DNA of 64,000 bases from NCBI GenBank assembly GCA_900766555.1, contig CAAFVR010000008.1, positions 62,001 to 126,000 on the forward strand, given 5' to 3'. The notes under the pieces are model-generated. The model was not told the DNA's origin, made no database searches, and saw only the letters and a list, made by a program, of their open reading frames with translations. This DNA comes from Helicobacteraceae bacterium (GTDB lineage Bacteria; Campylobacterota; Campylobacteria; Campylobacterales; Helicobacteraceae). Each line of letters starts with the position of its first letter. The stretch's first letter is position 1. The position numbers and the translations under genes were made by a program. Below, one piece after another: positions 15,974-24,449 of the stretch.

Positions 15974-18556
15974 ATGTCCACAAATGCTGATGCAAAAGAG
16001 CTAGATCTGTTTGAAATTGACTCCAATAAAGCTATACAAGATAGCGCAAAGGGCAATTTCTGCCTTCTTATGCCGCCTCCAAATGTGACTGGAAGTTTGC
16101 ACATAGGACATGCACTAACTTTTACTCTGCAAGACATTATGGCTAGATATAAACGCATGGATGGATATCGTGTTTTATATCAGGGTGGATTTGATCATGC
16201 TGGGATTGCGACGCAAAATATTGTTGAAAAAAACTTACTAAAACAGGGCATAAAAAAGCAAGATCTAACTAGAGAAGAATTTATAGCCAAAGTATTTGAG
16301 CAAAAAGAAATCTCGCAGCAACAAATAATAAATCAAATGCGCAAATTGAATATATCCCAAAGCTGGAGCCGCAATCGTTTCACAATGGATGAGGGCCTAG
16401 CAAATGCGGTAAAAAATGCCTTTGTAAAATTATATGACGATGGCTTGATAGTTCAAGATGACTACATGATAAATTGGTGCATCAAAGATGGAGCGCTTAG
16501 TGATATTGAAGTCGAATATAAAGAAAATGATAGCAAGCTTTATCATTTGCGCTATTTTTTAGAAAATAGCTCCGAATATATCGTTATTGCAACCACGCGA
16601 CCGGAGACATTTTTTGGCGATGTGGCAGTTATGATAAATCCGCTAGATCCAAAATATGAAACTTACAAGGGCAAAAATGTGATCTTGCCACTTGTAAATA
16701 AAACCATCCCAATTATCGCAGATAGCATCGTGGATATGGAGTTTGGATCTGGCTTTGTTAAAGTCACTCCAGCACATGATTTTAACGATTATGAAGTTGG
16801 TAAGCGACATAATCTTGAGGCCATAAAAGTATTTGATGAAAAGGGCATTTTAAATGAGCGCGCACTCGAATTTCAGGGCCTAGATCGGATCAAGGCGCGA
16901 GAGGCGATAATAGAAAGGCTAGATTCTCTAGGTTTTGTTGAAAAAATCGAGGATTATAAAAATAAAATTGGCATTTGCTATCGCTGCGGAGAGGTAATTG
17001 AGCCCTATATTTCAAAGCAATGGTTTGTAAAAAGTGACATTGCAAAAAGCTCAATTGCAAAAATTGATGAAATAAATTTCCACCCAAAAGAATGGCTAAA
17101 TAATTACAACGCTTGGATGAAAGATTTAAAGCCATGGTGCATTTCGCGTCAGCTAATTTGGGGTCATCAAATCCCAGTTTTTCATTGCAAAGATTGTAAA
17201 AAGCATTTTGCAAGTACCAAAAAAGAGACTGTCTGCAAATTCTGCGGCGGCGAAGTTGTGCAAGATAGCGATGTGCTAGATACATGGTTTAGCTCGGGAC
17301 TTTTTGCCATTTCAACGCTTGGTTTTATGAATGATAATTGGGGGCTTGGCGAGAAATATAATGCAGATGATATGATTAATTTTTACCCAAATTCATTATT
17401 AATTACCGCATTTGATATTTTGTTTTTTTGGGTGGCGCGCATGATTTTTATGAGCGAGAATTTAACGCAAAAAATGCCCTTTAAAAATATTTATTTGCAT
17501 GCTTTAGTGCGAGATGAACATGGCGCCAAAATGAGCAAATCCAAGGGCAATGGCATAGATCCGCTTGAAGTGATAGAAAAGTTCGGATCTGACAATTTGC
17601 GCTTTAGCCTAGCGCTTTTGTGCGTTCAAGGGCGCGACATTAGACTATCGAATAAAAAATTTGAAGATATCGCATCTTTTATTATCAAGATTAAAAATGC
17701 CCTGAATTTTCTAAAATTATATGCCGCGCAACAGGATCCACTTTTTAGGCATTTTAAAAGTAGGCATGTTTTATCAGATTACAGCACTTCGCTAGGCATT
17801 TATCTAAAAAGTTGCTTGAATGAAACGATAAAAAATGTGCGAACTCATCTTGATAACTATCGTTTTGAAAATGCAAGCTTGGAGCTTTATTCGTTTTTTT
17901 GGTTTATATTTTGTGACTTTGGCATTGAGCTTGCCAAGGCGCAAAAAGAGGCGATTTTTGAGCTTGGCAGTATTTTTAAGGAATTTTTGATTTTAGCACA
18001 TCCCTTCATGCCAGATCTAAGCCAAGAACTTTATAGTGATATTGATGATTCAAAAATACATCTTGCAATTACAAAATATCCAAGTGATGGAAGACAAAAT
18101 AAAGATTTGAAAAAAGATTTTGAGATCATAAAAGATGCTATAACTTCCATCCGGCGCCTAAAAATTACAGCGCCAAAAATCACGCATGCGAGCTTGCATA
18201 TGTCGCAAAATCTGAGCTATTTAAAGCCAGAAGATTTGCTAGATTTTGCTAAGAAATTAACGAGATTAGATATTAGTTTTACACAAAAGCGCCCAAGTTC
18301 TAGCATCGCAGATATTGCGCAATTTTGTGAGAGTTATGCGCATCTTGAGCTAAGCGAGTTGCAACAGATCCGATCTAGATTGCAAAAATCAGCTGAAAAA
18401 TTAGAAGCTGAGGTGCAAAAACTCCAAAAATTATTAAACAATGAAAAGTTTATCGCCCAAGCTCCAGATACATTAATAGAGTCGTATAAAAGTGCATTGC
18501 TTGAGGCGGATAAAAGGAGAGAGAAAGTTAAGTCTGAGCTTGAAAATCTAGCATAA
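15974..18556 (+). CDS. valS: Valyl-tRNA synthetase
   Basis: A class I synthetase that charges tRNA-Val. HIGH is at residues 43-46 within PPPNVTGSLHIGHALTF, and KMSKS is at 519-523. The editing domain contains TTRPETFFGDVAVMI. A Cys4 zinc-type cluster (CKDCKKHF then CKFCGG) and the WCISRQLIWGHQIPVF segment are diagnostic for ValRS. The C-terminal 70 residues form the family's coiled-coil arm (LEAEVQKLQKLLNNEKF). The N-terminal lead before PPPNVTG is short. It is monocistronic, with a good -10 box upstream and AAAGG before ATG. Confidence 0.97.
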   Translation: MSTNADAKELDLFEIDSNKAIQDSAKGNFCLLMPPPNVTGSLHIGHALTFTLQDIMARYKRMDGYRVLYQGGFDHAGIATQNIVEKNLLKQGIKKQDLTREEFIAKVFEQKEISQQQIINQMRKLNISQSWSRNRFTMDEGLANAVKNAFVKLYDDGLIVQDDYMINWCIKDGALSDIEVEYKENDSKLYHLRYFLENSSEYIVIATTRPETFFGDVAVMINPLDPKYETYKGKNVILPLVNKTIPIIADSIVDMEFGSGFVKVTPAHDFNDYEVGKRHNLEAIKVFDEKGILNERALEFQGLDRIKAREAIIERLDSLGFVEKIEDYKNKIGICYRCGEVIEPYISKQWFVKSDIAKSSIAKIDEINFHPKEWLNNYNAWMKDLKPWCISRQLIWGHQIPVFHCKDCKKHFASTKKETVCKFCGGEVVQDSDVLDTWFSSGLFAISTLGFMNDNWGLGEKYNADDMINFYPNSLLITAFDILFFWVARMIFMSENLTQKMPFKNIYLHALVRDEHGAKMSKSKGNGIDPLEVIEKFGSDNLRFSLALLCVQGRDIRLSNKKFEDIASFIIKIKNALNFLKLYAAQQDPLFRHFKSRHVLSDYSTSLGIYLKSCLNETIKNVRTHLDNYRFENASLELYSFFWFIFCDFGIELAKAQKEAIFELGSIFKEFLILAHPFMPDLSQELYSDIDDSKIHLAITKYPSDGRQNKDLKKDFEIIKDAITSIRRLKITAPKITHASLHMSQNLSYLKPEDLLDFAKKLTRLDISFTQKRPSSSIADIAQFCESYAHLELSELQQIRSRLQKSAEKLEAEVQKLQKLLNNEKFIAQAPDTLIESYKSALLEADKRREKVKSELENLA

Positions 18557-18571
18557 AGCCACAAAAATGCA

Positions 18572-18577
18572 TATAAT
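18572..18577 (+). promoter_or_regulatory. Putative -10 box for frdCAB and the toxin genes
   Basis: TGCATATAATCCATGCAT contains TATAAT 27 bp before the frdC ATG, inside a small dyad (TGCAT...ATGCA). A ribosome site (TAGGGA) follows. This is the only strong promoter-like sequence I see before the whole frd-toxin-atpB run. Confidence 0.6.
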
Positions 18578-18604
18578 CCATGCATTAATTGGGCTAGGGA
18601 AGAC

Positions 18605-19378
18605 ATGCAAGACAAGAAGATTATAGAGGCTTATATCGGCTTAAATGTCGAGCGTAAGCATAGTAGAAGACCAGCTATTTTAGACTTTTTACAGAGTGCT
18701 AGCGGCCTATTTTTGGGGCTTTTTATGATAGCGCATATGTTTTTTGTATCTAGTATTTTGCTAGGCGAGAGCGCTATGTACGCGGTTACAAAGTTTTTTG
18801 AAGGCAGCTTAATTTTTAAAGAGCATAAGCCTTGGATTGTTAGCCTTGTGGCGGCTTTTGTGATTTTGGCCTTTGCTGTGCATGCACTTTTGGCGCTTCG
18901 GAAATTCCCTATAAATTACAAACAATATCTCGTTTTGAAAGCTCATAAACATGTAATGAAACATAGCGATACGAGCCTTTGGTTTTTACAAGCAATTAGC
19001 GGTTTTGCCCTCTTTTTCTTAGCGAGCGTGCATTTATTTATGGTGTTAACTCAGCCTGAAAATATCGGACCTAGCACATCAGCTTATAGATTTGTAAGCC
19101 AGCATTTTTGGGTGCTTTATTTAGCGCTTTTAATTTTTGTTGAGATACATGCGAGCATCGGGTTATATCGCCTATGTATCAAATGGGGTTGGTTTGAAAA
19201 ATTAGGGATCAAAAATTTGCGCAAAATGCGCCTTGGCTTTAGCGCATTTTTCATCATTTTGGGCCTTTTATCTTTTGGCGCATATGTAAAAATTGGCCTA
19301 TCGCAAGATAGTTCAAAATCCATTGAATACTACAAACAATATGATGATGCAACATATGGCGCAAAAGGAGATCTGTAA
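18605..19378 (+). CDS. frdC: Fumarate reductase cytochrome b subunit
   Basis: The dihaem membrane anchor of menaquinol:fumarate reductase (Wolinella/Helicobacter type B). The 257-residue protein has five hydrophobic helices and the expected membrane histidines, for example in LFMIAHMFFVS, AFAVHALLAL, KAHKHVMKHSDT, ASVHLFMVL and EIHASIGLY. It takes electrons from menaquinol and passes them to FrdB. Its stop overlaps the frdA start by one base (TAATG). It is the first gene of frdCAB, followed without a gap by two exotoxin-like genes. Confidence 0.95.
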   Translation: MQDKKIIEAYIGLNVERKHSRRPAILDFLQSASGLFLGLFMIAHMFFVSSILLGESAMYAVTKFFEGSLIFKEHKPWIVSLVAAFVILAFAVHALLALRKFPINYKQYLVLKAHKHVMKHSDTSLWFLQAISGFALFFLASVHLFMVLTQPENIGPSTSAYRFVSQHFWVLYLALLIFVEIHASIGLYRLCIKWGWFEKLGIKNLRKMRLGFSAFFIILGLLSFGAYVKIGLSQDSSKSIEYYKQYDDATYGAKGDL

Positions 19379-21351
19379 TGAAAATAATTTATTGTGACGC
19401 ATTAATCGTAGGTGGCGGGCTAGCTGGGCTTAGATCCGCTATAGGCTGCAGACAAAGGCAACTCCAAACAATTGTGCTTAGCCTAATTCCAGTTAAACGC
19501 TCGCATTCAGCCGCAGCTCAAGGCGGGATGCAAGCAAGCTTGGGCAACAATATAAAAGCTCGTGGCGATAATGAAGATCTGCATTTTATTGACACTGTTA
19601 AAGGTAGCGATTGGGGTTGCGATCAACGTGTAGCGCGCATGTTTGCGACTACCGCGCCAAAGGCCATAAGAGAGCTCGCTTCATGGGGCGTGCCTTGGAA
19701 TAGAGTAAAAGCGGGCGAGCGCACAGCAGTAATCAAGGGTAAAAAAGAGACATTTTTAGAAGAAGAGCAAAGTCATGGTTTGATAAATTCGCGCGATTTT
19801 GGCGGGACTAAAAAATGGCGAGCTTGTTTTACAGGCGATGCGACGGGACATTCGATGTTATATACAGTGGCAAATGAAGCGCTCCGACTAGGCGTTGAAA
19901 TAATGGACCGAAAAGAAATGATCGCCGTAATACATCATGACAACAGAGCTTGGGGTGTTGTCATACGAGATCTAGTAAGTGGAGAGCTTAGCGCAATAGT
20001 TTCAAAAGGTACATTAATCGCCACTGGAGGCTATGGCCGGATATACAAAAATACGACAAATGCCATAATTTGCGATGGCGTAGGCGCAGCAACGGTGCTT
20101 GAAACGGGAGTTGCGCCACTTGGAAATATGGAAGCTGTGCAATTTCACCCAACGCCGATTGTACCAAGCGGGATTTTGCTAACAGAGGGTTGCCGCGGAG
20201 ATGGCGGGCTTTTGCGCGATATTGATGGACATGCTTTTATGGCAGATTATGAACCTGAAAAGCGAGATCTAGCCAGCCGCGACGTTGTAAGCCGCCGCAT
20301 GTTAGAGCATATAAAAAAGGGCAAGGGCATAAAATCGCCATATGGAGATCATCTTTGGCTTGATATTGAGATTTTAGGTGCTGATCATATACATAAAAAT
20401 TTGCGAGATGTTTGGGAGATAGCCTCCGTATTTAATGGCATAGATTTAACGCAAAAAGGCGTTTGGGCGCCGGTGCGTCCGATGCAGCACTACAGCATGG
20501 GCGGAATTAGAACAAACGAAAAGGGCGAGACGAGATTAAAGGGCCTTTTTGCTGCAGGCGAAGCTAGTTGTTGGGATATGCACGGATTTAACAGGCTTGG
20601 TGGGAACTCGGTTGCCGAAGCTGTTGTAGCCGGAATGATTGTTGGAGATTATTTTGCTGATCATTGCAAAGAATCAGATCTAACAATCCAAAGCAGCTTA
20701 ATAAAAGATTTTATTAAAAGAGAAGAAGACAAACTAAATGCGATAATTTCGCGCACAGACGGCGAAAATCCTTTTGAGCTCAAAAAGCAAATGCAAGATA
20801 TCGTAGAAGAGCGCATAGGAATTTTCCGCGACGAAGAGAGCTTAAGTATCGCTGTAAACGAGCTTGAGAAGCTATGCATCAGATCTAGAAATATTTCAAT
20901 CCACTATAAAGAAAAGGGCGCAAATCCAGAGCTCGAAGAAGCCTATCGCGTCCAAAAAATGATAAAAATTGCTCTTTGCGTCGCAAAAGGCGCGCTAGAG
21001 CGCAAAGAATCTAGAGGTGCGCATAGCCGAGATGATTATCCAAAACGAGATGATGCAAATTGGCTAAAGCGCACATTGGCTTTTTGGCCTCATGAAAATG
21101 ACACATTGCCAACATTAGAATATGAAGAGTTAGACATTTTGAAAATGGAGCTAGCGCCAGCTTATCGCGGTTATGGACCAGAGGGCATGATAATTGAAAA
21201 TGCCAAATCAGCCATAAGAGCCAAAGAAATAGAGGAAATTACAGAGAAATTAAAGCAGGAGGGCAAAAATCGTTATGAGATACAAGATGCGATTATGCCC
21301 TTTGAACTTCAGCCCAAGTATAAAGCAATCATTAAGCGTTTAGGAGAATAG
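19378..21351 (+). CDS. frdA: Fumarate reductase flavoprotein subunit
   Basis: The catalytic subunit that reduces fumarate to succinate in anaerobic respiration. The FAD dinucleotide fold is LIVGGGLAGLRSA. The covalent flavin ligand is His43 in RSHSAAAQGG. Substrate-site segments QFHPTPIVPSGILLTEGCRGDGG, RPMQHYSMGGI and FNRLGGNSVAEAVV are present. The 657-residue length is somewhat shorter than I remember for H. pylori FrdA (about 714), chiefly through a shorter tail. frdB starts two bases after its stop. Confidence 0.97.
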   Translation: MKIIYCDALIVGGGLAGLRSAIGCRQRQLQTIVLSLIPVKRSHSAAAQGGMQASLGNNIKARGDNEDLHFIDTVKGSDWGCDQRVARMFATTAPKAIRELASWGVPWNRVKAGERTAVIKGKKETFLEEEQSHGLINSRDFGGTKKWRACFTGDATGHSMLYTVANEALRLGVEIMDRKEMIAVIHHDNRAWGVVIRDLVSGELSAIVSKGTLIATGGYGRIYKNTTNAIICDGVGAATVLETGVAPLGNMEAVQFHPTPIVPSGILLTEGCRGDGGLLRDIDGHAFMADYEPEKRDLASRDVVSRRMLEHIKKGKGIKSPYGDHLWLDIEILGADHIHKNLRDVWEIASVFNGIDLTQKGVWAPVRPMQHYSMGGIRTNEKGETRLKGLFAAGEASCWDMHGFNRLGGNSVAEAVVAGMIVGDYFADHCKESDLTIQSSLIKDFIKREEDKLNAIISRTDGENPFELKKQMQDIVEERIGIFRDEESLSIAVNELEKLCIRSRNISIHYKEKGANPELEEAYRVQKMIKIALCVAKGALERKESRGAHSRDDYPKRDDANWLKRTLAFWPHENDTLPTLEYEELDILKMELAPAYRGYGPEGMIIENAKSAIRAKEIEEITEKLKQEGKNRYEIQDAIMPFELQPKYKAIIKRLGE

Positions 21352-21352
21352 C

Positions 21353-22081
21353 ATGAGCCGCACAATCACTTTTAGGATTTTGAAATTTAACCCCCAATCA
21401 GCTGTGTCAAAACCACATTTCGCAGAATTTAAGCTAGAAGAGCTAGATTCTATGACAATTTTTATAGCATTAAACCAGATCAGATCTACGCTAGATCAGA
21501 GCTTGAGCTTTGATTTTGTGTGCCGCGCTGGGATATGCGGAAGTTGCGGAATGATGATAAATGGCCGTCCGCGCCTAGCCTGCCGCACGCTCACAAAGGA
21601 ATACAAAGATGGCGTGATAACGCTTATGCCATTGCCAGCATTTAAGCTCATAAAAGATTTATCCGTGGATACGGGTACTTGGTTTAATGGCATGAGTAAG
21701 CGCGTAGAAAGCTGGATCCACCGTTCAAAAGAAGCAGATCTGCGCGAATTTGAGGAAAGAGTCGAGCCAGAAGTGGCTGAGGAAGTTTTTGAGCTAGATA
21801 GATGTATCGAATGCGGATGCTGCATCGCGGGATGTGCGACAAAGCTTATGAGAGAGGATTTTATAGGCGCAGCTGGCATGAATCGTATCGCAAGATACAT
21901 GCTAGATCCGCATGATGAACGCACAAATGAAGATTATTACGAATTAGCCGGCAATGATGATGGCGTTTTTGGCTGCATGAGCTTAATTGCATGTCATGAT
22001 GTTTGCCCAAAAGAGCTGCCATTGCAAAGCAAAATAGCCTATCTAAGGCGCAAAATGGTTGAAGTTGGGATGAAGCGATGA
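21353..22081 (+). CDS. frdB: Fumarate reductase iron-sulphur subunit
   Basis: This subunit carries electrons from the haems of FrdC to the FAD of FrdA. [2Fe-2S] ligands are Cys57, Cys62, Cys65 and Cys77 (CRAGICGSC then C). The [4Fe-4S] motif is CIECGCCIAGC and the [3Fe-4S] motif is CMSLIACHDVCP. The length of 242 is normal. The stop codon overlaps the start of the first DUF1561-type gene by four bases (ATGA). In other frd operons I know, this is where the operon ends. Confidence 0.97.
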   Translation: MSRTITFRILKFNPQSAVSKPHFAEFKLEELDSMTIFIALNQIRSTLDQSLSFDFVCRAGICGSCGMMINGRPRLACRTLTKEYKDGVITLMPLPAFKLIKDLSVDTGTWFNGMSKRVESWIHRSKEADLREFEERVEPEVAEEVFELDRCIECGCCIAGCATKLMREDFIGAAGMNRIARYMLDPHDERTNEDYYELAGNDDGVFGCMSLIACHDVCPKELPLQSKIAYLRRKMVEVGMKR

Positions 22082-24447
22082 GATTTTTAGCTCTTTTAGC
22101 TCTGCTTTTATCGTGGCAACTTTATGCATTAGATTCAAAAATTAAACCTCCGCTAGATTTAGCAAATTCCCCAGATAGCAAACCGTATAAATTTACATTA
22201 AGCGCCCCAAAGCCAAAAGAAGATTTGGATAAAAATCTAAATAAAGATGATAAAAATATCGGGCGCTTCATATCAATTTACAATCAGTTATATACAAATG
22301 ACAAGATCACAAAAGAAATAAAACTTGAGCTTCTAAAGCTCAAGACCCAGGCTTTTGCTTTGACTTTGATTAATCAAGCGGATCTAGAGGACCTAAAAGC
22401 TCGCTTTAGTGCGCGTCAAAATGAACTTTTGGCTGAGGCTCAAAAGAGGGCAAAAATTAGCAAAGCGGATTTTAAAGCACATGCTAGAGCGCATGAATTA
22501 GACATAGAAAATGTGCAAAATGCATCTAATCCGATACAAAAGCCGATTTTGCCAAAATTAGCGGATCTAGCGCGTTCTGAAAAGTTAGCTGATGAGCCCA
22601 AAGATCAGGCGTTAAGAGTTCGCGTACATACGGGAAGTGAATATTGCTTTAGCCCGGTTTGGACTGAGGGCGAGAGTTATTTATATCTTGTAAATTGTAA
22701 TTATGCGAGCAAGGCGCGATATGATGTGTTTGGTCGCATTTCTTGGAATCATGAGGGGACGTATATTTGTTTGACTGCGCCAAGCTCGGTTACTGGAATT
22801 GAGGGCGAACCTAGCGAATCTTGGGATTATATGCGACTTAGGCCTTGTGCGATAAATGATAAAAATCAGCAATTTATAGTGCAAGATAATGCGATTTGGA
22901 CGGCGGATAAGCGCTTTAAAATGAAAGATTACAGCTGGTATGCGTATATTTCCAAAAATAAAGATGATTATTATGATCATAAATTAGTTGGTATGGATGC
23001 TTGGGTTAATACGATTGCGCGCCCAGCTACGCTAACTGTGAAAACATTTGTGGGTTGGTCTTTTGTAGATCGGTTTGAGTGGGCTGTATATTATTTGCAA
23101 AATGATCGTAGCTATGCAGATGTGATCGAGTGGCTTTATTACAATCCAGAAAATGGCCATATCGCGCAGTATTATCGCAATGCTGGATATCTTTATTGCA
23201 TGACTAGCAATGCATCAAAGGGCGAGGATTGGAATTGGGTAAGTTGGGAGGGCTGCAATGATGATTTACCTAAAAAGACAGACCCCAAAAATGGCAAGAA
23301 TTGGCGCTTTTTAGAACTTGTAGACAATGAGGGCTATTTGCAAGATTATTTAGGCAATCTACTTCGGATCTCAGAATATGGCACAAATTGGGGCGTGCCC
23401 TGGGTTGGCAGCATAGATTATATAGAAAAGCGCGAGAGCAAATATAATGTGCCAAAATCTCTCTTTTTATTTTCAGATGGCGTGCCTTATTGGGAGGGTT
23501 ATGTAAATGGCAATATCGGCCAGACGCTAGATTATTGCCCGGCACCTGGCTTTTCTAAAGAGGCTGAAAGAAAGCTAGCGGGCGCTAAATCTTATATCAA
23601 TGGAGATAAAGCAAAAGAAGGCTTTCTTTTACCGCCTAGCTTTAGCCTTACTCCAGCTTGGATAAGTAGATTTCATGAGATAGCTATAACTACGCCGCAA
23701 ACTACGCCTAGACTTGGTGTTTGTGGCGTTTGTTTGGTGCAAAGTTTTGAAATGGTAGCTGAAATGATGGCGCATCAATATGGCGCTCCACCAATTGGAA
23801 GAGGCGTATTTTTCAATCTGCGCAGGGGAGGAGATCCGATAGCTAGCTTGCAAAATCGACATCCAATATTGGCTGAGCGTTTGATTAATACAAGGAGTTT
23901 TGCAGATAGAAGTTATAGGGATGATGAGGATCTAGCCACTAGGACTAGGCGCATAATTTATTCTATCACTACGATGTTTTTGCCAGAATATGATTGGCAT
24001 TCATATGAGCTTATAACAAGTCCAGATAGGCTAAGTGCGCTAACAGCTCGGATGCTTAGGGCACCTGTTGGTACGCTTTGGGTCACAGCCATGAATCGCT
24101 CTGTGGCCACGGGCGGTTTTAGCGGGCATGTGCAGCCGATTTTGCGCACAAATGATGGCATTGTATTTATTCCAACAAATGGCAATATCTCGCTCCAGCA
24201 ATACACAAGAATGTTAAGACCAATTACAAATGCCGCGGAAATGGAAGCATTTTTGACGGCGCAACATACAAGGCGCATTATTACTTTTGCATTAGTTGAG
24301 GTAACAAATAGGCATGTAAATCGAGCTGATAGATATTTCTCAAATCATAGTTGCACAGGTGGCGGGGCAAATCAACACGGATCTGGGGCGCTCCCAACAT
24401 CAGCTACGATAAACCAATGCCAAAGCGGGCGATGTTTAATACAGTGA
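22078..24447 (+). CDS. Predicted secreted toxin, ricin-B-like lectin plus DUF1561 (PF07598), copy A
   Basis: The 789-residue precursor starts with a Sec signal (MRFLALLALLLSWQLYA) and then a lysine-rich helical segment to about residue 165. Residues ~180-480 are Trp- and Cys-rich beta-trefoil-like sequence (SEYCFSPVW with Cys190, YASKARYDVFGR, NWVSWEGC, EGYLQDYLGNLLRISEYG) resembling ricin-B/CdtA-type lectins. From about residue 540 comes a separate domain with CGVCL (Cys549, Cys552), SFEMVAEMM, GRGVFF and GGFSGHVQPILRTNDG (His684, Asp693). The tail ends in SGRCLIQ. From memory this is the DUF1561/PF07598 family of Leptospira 'virulence-modifying' exotoxins, also in Bartonella and some Helicobacter. 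Function here is inferred. It starts inside the frdB stop. Confidence 0.8.
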   Translation: MRFLALLALLLSWQLYALDSKIKPPLDLANSPDSKPYKFTLSAPKPKEDLDKNLNKDDKNIGRFISIYNQLYTNDKITKEIKLELLKLKTQAFALTLINQADLEDLKARFSARQNELLAEAQKRAKISKADFKAHARAHELDIENVQNASNPIQKPILPKLADLARSEKLADEPKDQALRVRVHTGSEYCFSPVWTEGESYLYLVNCNYASKARYDVFGRISWNHEGTYICLTAPSSVTGIEGEPSESWDYMRLRPCAINDKNQQFIVQDNAIWTADKRFKMKDYSWYAYISKNKDDYYDHKLVGMDAWVNTIARPATLTVKTFVGWSFVDRFEWAVYYLQNDRSYADVIEWLYYNPENGHIAQYYRNAGYLYCMTSNASKGEDWNWVSWEGCNDDLPKKTDPKNGKNWRFLELVDNEGYLQDYLGNLLRISEYGTNWGVPWVGSIDYIEKRESKYNVPKSLFLFSDGVPYWEGYVNGNIGQTLDYCPAPGFSKEAERKLAGAKSYINGDKAKEGFLLPPSFSLTPAWISRFHEIAITTPQTTPRLGVCGVCLVQSFEMVAEMMAHQYGAPPIGRGVFFNLRRGGDPIASLQNRHPILAERLINTRSFADRSYRDDEDLATRTRRIIYSITTMFLPEYDWHSYELITSPDRLSALTARMLRAPVGTLWVTAMNRSVATGGFSGHVQPILRTNDGIVFIPTNGNISLQQYTRMLRPITNAAEMEAFLTAQHTRRIITFALVEVTNRHVNRADRYFSNHSCTGGGANQHGSGALPTSATINQCQSGRCLIQ

Positions 24448-24449
24448 AC

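Noticed and set aside
24351..24449. Longer N-terminus for toxin B starting at 24351 or 24432
   Set aside because: It would overlap toxin A by up to 97 bases and place extra residues before a perfect signal peptide; 24450 is better.
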